A stretch of DNA of 64,000 nucleotides from Porphyra umbilicalis (lineage: Eukaryota; Rhodophyta; Bangiophyceae; Bangiales; Bangiaceae): positions 1 to 64,000 of the forward strand of contig KV918973.1 of NCBI GenBank assembly GCA_002049455.2. Reading direction: 5' to 3'. This document shows, piece after piece, positions 10,997-19,185 of this stretch. The translations under genes were made by a program, and so were the position numbers. Each line of letters opens with the position of its first letter. Within the stretch, counting starts at the first letter, position 1. The notes below the pieces were generated by a model. The model saw only the letters and a list, made by a program, of their open reading frames with translations, had not been told where the DNA came from and ran no database searches.

Positions 10997-11234
10997 CGCC
11001 ACCGCCGCCGCCGCCGCCACCGCCGCTGCCGCTGCCGGTACGCTTCCCCCCCGTCGCCCGTGCCTGCGCGGCCGCGCCATTGGCGCCCGCGCGGCGGCGG
11101 CGGCAGCGGCGCCGACCCGCGGGGGCGCCCCGCGCCCCCCCCCGCGGGCGCCGCCCGCGCGCGTGCGCGCGCGGCGCGGCCGCCGCCGCCGCCGCCGCCG
11201 GCCGGCGACGGGGCCCCGCCCGCCCAGCGCGGCC

Positions 11235-12639
11235 ATGGCGACCGTCCGAGACGGCCGCCCCTGCCCCCGCCGGCGGCGCCTCTTTGGGGCGCCCGCGGCG
11301 GCGGCGGCGCCACGGGCGGCGGCCGGTGGCGCGGCGGCGGCGGCGCCCCCCCGGTGGCGGCGGTGGCGCACGCCGGCGGGCGGCCGCCCACCCCCCCGCC
11401 CCCCCGGCCGCGCCCGTCGAGCGCCCCGCGGGGGCCGACGCGCCCCTGCCGCCGCCGCCGTGGTGGCGGCGGCGGCGGCGGCCGCGCCTCCGCCACTCCC
11501 TGTCGGTCGAGCTGGCCGACGGGCAGGCGGGTCACGTCGGCTGGGGCGGCCGCTGGCGCTCCTCCGCCTCCCTCGACGGCGAGGGGGGGGGGGGGGGGGC
11601 GCCGGCCCCACCGCCGCCGGCAGCAGCGGGCGGCGCGCCCCGCCCCCGCCGCGCGCACCGTCGGCGGCGGTCGTGTCGGCTGCCGCCGCCGCCACCGCTG
11701 CCGCCGCTGCCGCCGCGTTGCCGCCGCCGCCGCCGCCGCCGCCCTTTGCGCTGCCTGGCGGCGGCAGCGGCGGCGGCGGTGGCGGCGGCGGTGGCGGCAG
11801 CGGCTCGACTCTGCGCTACGAGACGGCCGCCGACTTTCGGGCGGCGCTGCTCAGCCGCCGCGGCCGCACCTTTTGCGCCGCCGACGGGGGGCGGTTGCGG
11901 CTCGTGCCGACGCGCCGGAGCGGGGATTGTGGGTTTGAGGCGGTCGCGTGGGCGCTGACGGTCGCGGGGCGCGGCGCCCGCACACCCGCCGACGTGCGGC
12001 GGGCGCTGCGTGACGCGGTGGTGGCAGACGCGGGGGGGGTGGCGGCGCGCCTGCGGGGGTTTGGGGCCGCGGGGGCGGGCCCCGCGGGGGGGGGGACGCC
12101 GCCCCGGCGGCTAGTGGCGGCTACCAGGGCGGTGCCGTCGCGGCCTCGGCCGCCGCCCCGGCTGCTGCTGGCGGTGGCGGTAGGCAGCCCGACCCCCCCC
12201 TGCTGGCAGCCGCCGCCAGGCCCTCCGCGTCTCTGTCTCCCAACGGCACGAGCCCCCCCCCCTCCACACCCCCCCCGCACCCCCCCGCTCCCCCGCCGTC
12301 GCAGCCGCCGCCGCCGCGACCGCCGAGGGCGACGAGTGCACGCGGCGCGTCGCGGCCTTTTCCCACCGCGTCCTCGTCGGCGGCTTGCGCGGCCACTGGT
12401 TGTGTGGGGAGTTTGGGACGCTCGAGTTGAGCGCCCTCGCGACCGCCCTCGCCCTCCACATTGAGGTGTACACGTGGGACGCGCGGCGGCAGGCGGTGCG
12501 GGCGTACTTTGGGGAGGCGGCGGGGGACACCTGGGTCGGCCTGTTTTTTTCGGGCGCCGCCCTAACGGGGCACTTTGACTTGCTGCTGCGCGCCAAGGGA
12601 CCGCCGTGTCGGCGGCCGGCCAAGGCCGCGCCGACTTGA
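11235..12639 (+). CDS. OTU-family cysteine peptidase, frame broken
   Basis: Probable OTU-type peptidase (a family that typically removes ubiquitin). From ATG 11235 there are about 200 low-complexity Ala/Pro/Gly/Arg residues. The catalytic core then begins: RLRLVPTRRSGDCGFEAVAWAL, with the nucleophile region D-C (Cys codon 11928-11930, about residue 232). The second half lies in another frame: GHWLCGEFGTLELSALATALALHIEVY and the His motif GHFDLLL (His codon 12571-12573), ending at TGA 12637-12639. Between them a third frame reads as a Ser/Pro/Ala linker. The shifts fall in or beside G runs (12077-12096) and C runs (12245-12310), so they may be indel errors rather than real lesions. The order Cys ... 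W...GE.GTLEL ... His fits OTU. The substrate cannot be told. Confidence 0.65.
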
Positions 12640-13576
12640 TGCCGGGGGGGGGGGGGGGGGGCGGGAGCGGCGACGCTGTCCTTGGTGCCGACCACCGGTT
12701 TGTGCACGTCTTCCCAGACCATGTGAGGGCTTGGGGAGCAGTGCGCGTGTACCATACGTTTGTCGCACGTCGGTTGGTGTGGGTTGCTACCACCAGAGTC
12801 ACCCTCTATTGCTGTGCGTATCCGCTTCTCTGCTTTTTCTCATGCTGTGATATACGAGTACCTGCGTTGGAATGTCTCGGCTGCGTCTCTCCTCGCCGTC
12901 TTACTTTTGGTTTCCGACACAGATGGCATGCCGTTGTGGGCTGGCGCAAACGGCTGTCCTCTGTTCCCAGTTTCTGTTTGGGCGCGGTGCCGCCCTCGGC
13001 CCCACTTTGCACCATCGAGCGCCGCCCATGCCTCGTGCAGGTCGACGCGGTGCGGGCCGGCACCCGCAAACTCGTCGGGTGCCCCCGTCGCAAAAGCCGC
13101 TCCAGCGCCGATTGCTCCAGCACCAACTGCTCCAGCACCGACTGCTCCAGCATCGACCACTCCAGACCCGACCGCTCCGCACCGACCGCGCCAGCGCCGG
13201 CCGCGCCAGCGCCGACCCCGCCAACGCCAACAGCATCAACGCCGACCGCGTCAACGCGGCCCGAGTGACCGCCAAGGCCATTGGTCACCACGTCGGTGCC
13301 GCGCCGGGTAGCCGACCGGCGGCCGACCGGCGCCCCGCACACGACGCCGACCGCCTCCATGGAGCGGGCGATGCGTGCGCGTCGCGGCGGTGCGCGCCGC
13401 CCGCCGACCCGCCCGCCGTCGAGGCGCGTCGCTCCCGCCCGGCGGGTGGGGGCCCGGGAAATATTTAGGGGCCCCGCCGGCGCCCACGCCGGCGGCGGGC
13501 CACCCCTGGCGCTGGCCACACGTCGGCGCTCCCCCGTGCCGGCCCGCCGCCGCCGTGGCGCGGTGGCGCGCTCCGC
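12640..13576. other. No supported gene; 15-bp tandem repeats
   Basis: A G run (about 12643-12661) follows the OTU gene. At about 13095-13260 there is an imperfect 15-bp repeat (GCTCCAGCACCGACT variants) that gives Ala/Pro/Thr or Val/Gly repeats depending on frame. No domain is seen in any frame. Confidence 0.45.
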
Positions 13577-14149
13577 GTGGCCTCCTCGCGGCAGCGGTGG
13601 CCGCCTTGCGCCGCCGCCCGTCTGCCCCAGAGGCGCTCCCCCCTCCCCCCACCCCGGCGTGGGGCGCCCTTGCGGCGTCGTCGCTGCACGGGCCTGGCGA
13701 TGCGACGGGGACCTCATGCGCAACGCAGACAGTGGGTCGGGGGGAGGGCCGCCCCCCTACCACATGGTAGCGGAGGTACCTCGGCGGGCGGGCGGGCGTC
13801 GTGCGGTCGGGTGACGGCGGGCAGCCCGATCGGGGCAGCGTCACAACGGGCTGCCGCCAGGCTCAGCGGCCGTCGGCTAGCCACGACAACGGTCATCTGG
13901 CGAGCGGCGCGGCGCCGTGTCCACCGTTGTCGACCCGGCGGCGGCGGCCGAGCGCCGAGGCGTGTCCACGGCCGGCGCCCGCAGGTGGCAGCGGGGGGGG
14001 GGGGGCGGGTGGAGGTATCGACAGCACGACGGCAGCGGCACGATACCGCGGCGGCAGCTCTGGCCGCCGCCGCCCCCCCGACGCAGCGGCGTTTCGTTCG
14101 ATCACCCGGCGCGGGCGGAGGGCGACACGTCGGCGGCGGCAGCGGCGGC

Positions 14150-14189
<40 letters not shown>

Positions 14190-15007
14190 GTGCCGCCGCG
14201 GCGCCTCCTTCCCCCTCAGTCCCCTCCTTCAACAGCACCAGCTTCGGACGGAACGCCTTCACCTTCTCCCTCAACCGGCCCTCCAACGCCCGTTCTTCCC
14301 CACCCCCCGCGGTCATGCACGTCGAGCAGCGGCGCGTCGGTACGGCGGGCCAGGCGGGCAGAGGCGCGGGTCCCCCCCCCATCTCGCCCACCCTCTCCCC
14401 CATCACACCGACCGCCGGGTGCCGCGGACGGCCCCACTGGAACGAGGACCCCCCCTCCACCACCGCCCCGCTCGCCGCCGACGGCGGCGGCCACGACCGT
14501 GACGGCGGTAGCGACCGCCTCGTCCGCCGCCACTGCCTGCGACTGGACCCGTCGTGGGGGGTGGCGTACGGGGGCGGTCGGGAGTGCTCCCCGCGGCCGT
14601 CACGGGACCGCGCGTGCGTGGGCGGCGGCGAGTGGGGTGGCGGGACCGCGACCGCCCGCGTCGACGAGGCCTTTCTCCGACTCACGTCGGCCGCGTCGGA
14701 CGGCGCGGGCGCAGACGACAGGGACGGCGGACGCGGGCGGGGAGGGGAGGTAGCGACGCCACCGACGAGCGCCGCCACCGGCCGGCTCGTCTGCCCTTGC
14801 AGCGGCGGCCTGGTGGGCGGCAGTGGCGGCGGCGGTGGGGGGAGGGCGCCGCCGGCAGAGCCGCCCACGGCGCCCGTCGTGGCGGCGGAGAGTGGCCTTG
14901 GCGGGGGGGTGACCTTTCAGGTGCGGCTGCGACGGACGGCGTCGCGAGACTGCATGCTCCACAAGCTGCCATCGATTGTGGAGGACGACGAGGACGGCGG
15001 GGGGTGA
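13577..15007 (+). CDS. Doubtful low-complexity hypothetical protein
   Basis: A 476-codon frame ends at TGA 15005-15007. It is rich in Gly, Arg, Ala and Pro and crosses a CGG/GGC trinucleotide tract at about 14130-14195. Only the end looks protein-like: VDEAFLRLTSAASDGAG, then GGVTFQVRLRRTASRDCMLH and an acidic tail. Long frames on the other strand and in other phases come from the same composition, so strand and start are uncertain. No family was recognised. Confidence 0.2.
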
Positions 15008-15421
15008 CGGGGGGGCGGCGGGCTGACCACCGGCGTGGATGAGGACAGAAGGGGGAAACTGCGGGGTGGGAGAGAGAGCAACTGCTGGAATGGGGAGGGT
15101 AAGGGGGCATCGGACAGTGGGGGCAGCCACACAAGCAGACGAGCGGCGGCGAAGGCGTGTACAAAGAGAAGCGAGGGCCGTCGAAGAAAACGCCGGCGCA
15201 ACAAAAAAGAGCAAGCAACAGGCAACCACCCGGCTTGTCGGTCAAGCAGCAAGCCCAGCACTGGCAAAACGCGCAACAGCAGGAGCTGCAGTGGCCAACA
15301 CAAGACACGAACGCGCCGTCCATGCCGACAGCCCCAGCGCCGACCCACGCGCCCCACCCTGCACGCTCGCCCTCCACCCCCACCCCCAGTCCCCCACACC
15401 GCGGCACCCCCCCCCCCCCGT

Positions 15422-15901
15422 CTAGATCGTAATCCCCACCCCGTCGAGCATCTTGCGCAGTGTCCCGTCCGCGTCGGCTTGCATCAGGTCGTCGCAGCCG
15501 CCGACGTGCCCCCCCCCCACAAAAATGTTGGGCACCGTCCGCTGCCCCGTGCGCTCACGCAGCGCATCCTGCACGTCCCGCCCGTCGGGGCGCTTGTCCA
15601 ACTCGACGGCCTCGTACGGCACGCCGAGGCCGTTGAAGAGGTTGCGGGCGGCCACGCAGTACGGGCAGCGGGACTTGGTAAAGAGGACGACGGAGGAGGA
15701 GGCGAGCGCGCCGTCAATCACCGCCGCGGGGGAGTCAGGGGTGGCATCCGACGCCACCCACCGCGCGCGGCGGGCGACCGCGGTAGCGGCGGCGGCGGCG
15801 GGGGGGCCCGGGGGGGGGGCGCCGCCGAGCGGCGGGCGCCGCCTCAAGGGGGTGGCCACGACCGCCCGCAGGCCAATGGCTACAGAAGTGAGAAACGCCA
15901 T
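15422..15901 (-). CDS. Glutaredoxin (CPYC, dithiol class), probably organellar
   Basis: Glutathione-dependent oxidoreductase of the classical dithiol class. The 159-residue protein starts at the ATG whose first base is 15901. An N-terminal 60 residues rich in Ala, Arg and Pro with few acids (MAFLTSVAIGLRAVVATPLR) looks like a plastid or mitochondrial presequence. The glutaredoxin fold covers residues about 60-159, with active site C79-P-Y-C82 (SSVVLFTKSRCPYC), TVPNIFVGGGHVGGCDDL carrying the cis-Pro and the glutathione-binding GG and CDD elements, and a C-terminal helix. Length and motif order are complete. The frame is open further upstream, but the 15901 start gives the normal size. Element C2 begins 184 bp upstream of the ATG, inside the likely promoter. 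No TATA box was seen. Confidence 0.9.
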   Translation of the reverse strand: MAFLTSVAIGLRAVVATPLRRRPPLGGAPPPGPPAAAAATAVARRARWVASDATPDSPAAVIDGALASSSVVLFTKSRCPYCVAARNLFNGLGVPYEAVELDKRPDGRDVQDALRERTGQRTVPNIFVGGGHVGGCDDLMQADADGTLRKMLDGVGITI

Positions 15902-16084
15902 GCTTGGGGGGTGTCGAGCGGAGAAGAGGGCACCGGCAGGTGGAGGGAGGGGAGATTGGGGAGCAAGGCGGACGGCGGGGTGTCGTCGTGGGGAGTTGGC
16001 GTTGAAGAAGCCGCGGGCGAGGCCGCATGGTGCCGGTGTGGAAGATTGCACGCACGGGCGTGGGAGATGGCATCTTCCGGGTGT

Positions 16085-17115
16085 CACGCCCAGTTAAGAC
16101 GGGTCAGATGCGGACATCAGGATTCCGCTTCATCTATTGGCTACATAGGCCCATGTAAGCGATTTCCAACGTGTTGCACTGGTTTGGAGTACGTGTCATG
16201 CGTGTCGATCTTCGTGTCTAACATTTAGCTCTCGTGTCTCGGCATCCAACCTGAGGTGGCCATATCGCATCTTGTGGGAGCCCAAATTTTCGCGGTCTCT
16301 TGCACCGTCCGCCTCATTCAGACAAAGAAAGACGGCCGACGCAGCCAATCGTATTCCTGAGTCAACTTCGCGCTGGCACTCGATCGGGAACGGCCGCGGT
16401 GACGCACCGCATCACCACATGTTCTTGTCCGGTCGAGAGTCGGCGGCCGGCACAGTGCCCAACTTGCGGCTTGTCTGGAAAAAAAACTAGCGGCATCAGA
16501 ATATGAGTGTCTGATCACTACCCCGGCGCTCCCCGGCGCCCATGAAGACTGAAAAGACGTGGGCGGGTTCATTGCGGTGCACTATGTACCCCAGTGACAG
16601 CTTTTCCTCCCCCAGTTGTTCCCTCGCCCTGACAGAAAAACGCGAAAAATTGCGAAAAAAACAAACTTTGAGCACAGCGGAGGAAGAGTCAGAATCGCGT
16701 AACAAACCACGCAGCATTGATCAGCGTCATGAGTTTCATAAGGCTGCATACACGACGGTAAAAAGACCTTCTGGTTCTCGCTTGGTTCAGAGCCATATGC
16801 ACGAATTATTGCGCGCCCAGCGGCGGGGGGGTGGCGGCGGCGGACGACGACGAAATGGCAGGACTGAGGCAAGCGACAGAAACTCCGCCGGCGCAGAAGA
16901 AAGAGGAAGAAGCACACTGCAGTATCAATAGGACAATTCCTGGGGTCTGGGGGGGTCGGTAAAGACGGTGGGGTAGGAGCAAGACCGACGTTCGTAGCAG
17001 TCACAAGGGGATCATCTGCGCCGGAAAAGGATGTTCATTCTTGTGGGAATTCTTACGTGGCTGCTGTAATGCAAAAACGTGTCTCAATCCTGATGTCCGC
17101 CCTTAACTGGGCGTG
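16085..17115. mobile_element. Non-autonomous element C2 (1031 bp, 4-bp TSD)
   Basis: Ends are CACGCCCAGTTAAG and its exact reverse complement; the subterminal block GCGGACATCAGGATT is also present at both ends, offset by a short insertion at the left. The 4-bp flanks are GTGT (16081-16084 and 17116-17119). It shares terminal blocks with C1 but not the interior. It lies upstream of the glutaredoxin gene, so it could alter that promoter. Confidence 0.85.
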
Positions 17116-17123
17116 GTGTTATT

Positions 17124-17802
17124 AGAGAGCGTCGGCAAGTCGGGCGTGGCTATCAAATGTGGGTAGAATGTGGGTCGCCGACCCACGTCGGATATACCCA
17201 CATCTTACCCACATTTAGCGTCGGCAAGTGTTCAAATAACGGTCGACACGATTTGAGCTCTCCACATCTACCGCAACGGCACAGCAGCGACCTCTGTGCG
17301 AGCAACACCTTCCAATTGACCTCCACACCTCCACCCCAAGCACCATCACCTCTTTCCCCTTGGGGAGACGCCCCGGCCGACCATATGACAGGGCGGCGGT
17401 CGATGGAGATGGGATACAGTGGGCACAGTCCGAGTTTTTGGATGGAGGGGCGCCGGCAGTTAAGGGCGTGGGGGGGGGGCGGGGGTGACGGCATCGGGGG
17501 GGGTATGGTGCCGGTTGACAAAGGCAGCTTGTACGGTGCAAGATGATGCGCCTTCTCGATACACCCGAAACTGGAGACACGAGCGCCCGTGGTGGGCGCC
17601 AAGCCCGGGCTGAGACGAGCGGTGGTGGCACAACCAGCGCCACGTGTGTGGCCACGTGGTCTTCACCGACCGGTATTTGGCGTGGGTCGGATGACCCAGA
17701 TAGCCACAAATGGGTTCCAAATGTGGGTACCAGCTGTAACGTGGCATGAAACGTGTCCCCGACCCACGCCACCGACCCACATTTGACTTGCCGACGCTCT
17801 CT
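17124..17802. mobile_element. Non-autonomous element R1 (679 bp, 3-bp TSD)
   Basis: Ends are AGAGAGCGTCGGCAAGTC and its exact reverse complement, flanked by ATT (17121-17123 and 17803-17805). Several copies of ACCCACATT in both orientations lie just inside the ends, and the left 90 bp can fold on itself. Open frames inside are repeated unchanged in R2 and have no protein features. R1 gives the empty-site sequence for the Harbinger insertion in R2. Confidence 0.85.
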
Positions 17803-18002
17803 ATTAACGAAGCTTCTATGCTGCTGTTGGAACACGTGGCGTTTGGCCACCAGATGGCAAACGTTGATTGGTGCAAAGGGTGGGCCAAATATTTATCCTT
17901 CTTAATATTCATCTCAGCTGAGGGAGTTATCCATATTCAATTACGAAGAATCGGCATGTCGCCAAAGAATGATCGGATCCGAGCAAGTTCCACACATGTA
18001 AT

Positions 18003-18096
18003 AGAGAGCGTCGGCAAGTCGGGCGTGGGTATCAAATGTGGGTAGAATGTGGGTCGCCGACCCACGTCGGATATACCCACATCTTACCCACATTTA
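18003..18096. mobile_element. Element R2, left fragment
   Basis: First 94 bp of a second R copy, flanked on the left by AAT (18000-18002). It is nearly identical to 17124-17217 of R1 and stops at the TTA where the Harbinger element is inserted. Confidence 0.9.
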
Positions 18097-18118
18097 GAGC
18101 ACACCCAACAACGTCGGT

Positions 18119-18366
18119 TGCGAACCGCTTTTGCGTATTATTCGTTAAACGTGGCATATTTGCCAGTTATGGGCAGAGGTATGGGAAAACCGGTCATCCC
18201 ACCAACGTCGCAAACCAGATCTGCGAACCGAGCTACTGGTGGGCCAGATATAAGTCCAACCGGATAATATGGCGCTGGTTCGCAGGAGGTTCGCATTTTT
18301 CCATCGGCCGACCATACCACTGACGTTTGGGCAGACGTTTGTGCATTTCCGAACGTTTTGCGAACC
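18119..18366. repeat. Left subterminal GCGAACC motifs
   Basis: GCGAACC or its complement GGTTCGC recurs at about 18119, 18218, 18275, 18287 and 18359, and again near the right end (about 27438, 27511). Short repeated subterminal motifs in both orientations are typical binding sites for the transposase or its Myb-like partner; the role here is inferred. Confidence 0.5.
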
Positions 18367-19185
18367 GAATCTGTCTACAATTGTGTCTAAACGGGGGTCA
18401 AACACCCAAATCGGGACGATCGCAGACAAACACACGTTGCGTTGACGATCGCACAGGCGTCTCGAGCTCTGATATTCATGAGCATGCGGTCGCGAGTGGC
18501 CGCAGATTCCGTTCGAGGCGCAGGCGGCGCTCATTGCCGGGCCCTGTGGGGGGGGGGGCCGGCGGGACACCGTTTTTTCCTGGTGGACATCCGCCGCCAC
18601 GCGCGATTCTGGGTCGGCCCCCCCACGGCTGAACGGTTTGATTAGGGGGGGGGGCCGCCTAGAGGCACTGTCGCATGGGTTGGCGCGCGGCCCCAATCGG
18701 TCGTCCAGCGGAATTCTTTGGCGGGGTGGCCCCCAGTTGACGCGCTGCTGGTGCCACCAACCTGCGCTGGGAGCCAATCGGGGGGGGGTTCCGCGCAGCG
18801 CAACATTGTGTGGCCGGCATGTGCCTGTCCGCGCGCAGCCGCACCCGCGGGAATGGGCCGTGCATGGGGGTTTTCAGGCAGCGCCGCGCAGCCCACATTA
18901 TTGGTCACGCGGCCGCCCGGGACCTGCCAATCGCGCTTTCTGTGGGGGGGGGCGCGGAGCAACAGATCGGCGCGGTGCGGCCGCCACCAGCGGCACGTCG
19001 ACCACACCGTCGTCGTCGGGGGCAGCGCGATTGCGGCACCGCCGTCGTCGGCGTCGTCCATCCCGTTTCTCCGTTCTGCCCGTCTCCGTCGCCGGCGCAG
19101 CGGCCGTGAGCGGCCGTGTTGACGGCCGCCTTTGCGGCCGCTTCTGCGGCCGCTCTAGCTCTCGTCACGTCGGCTGAACTGGTGG

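Noticed and set aside
17153-17850. Frames of 130-210 codons repeated at 17.2 kb and 27.6 kb
   Set aside because: They lie inside R1 and R2; their conservation reflects copying of a non-coding element.
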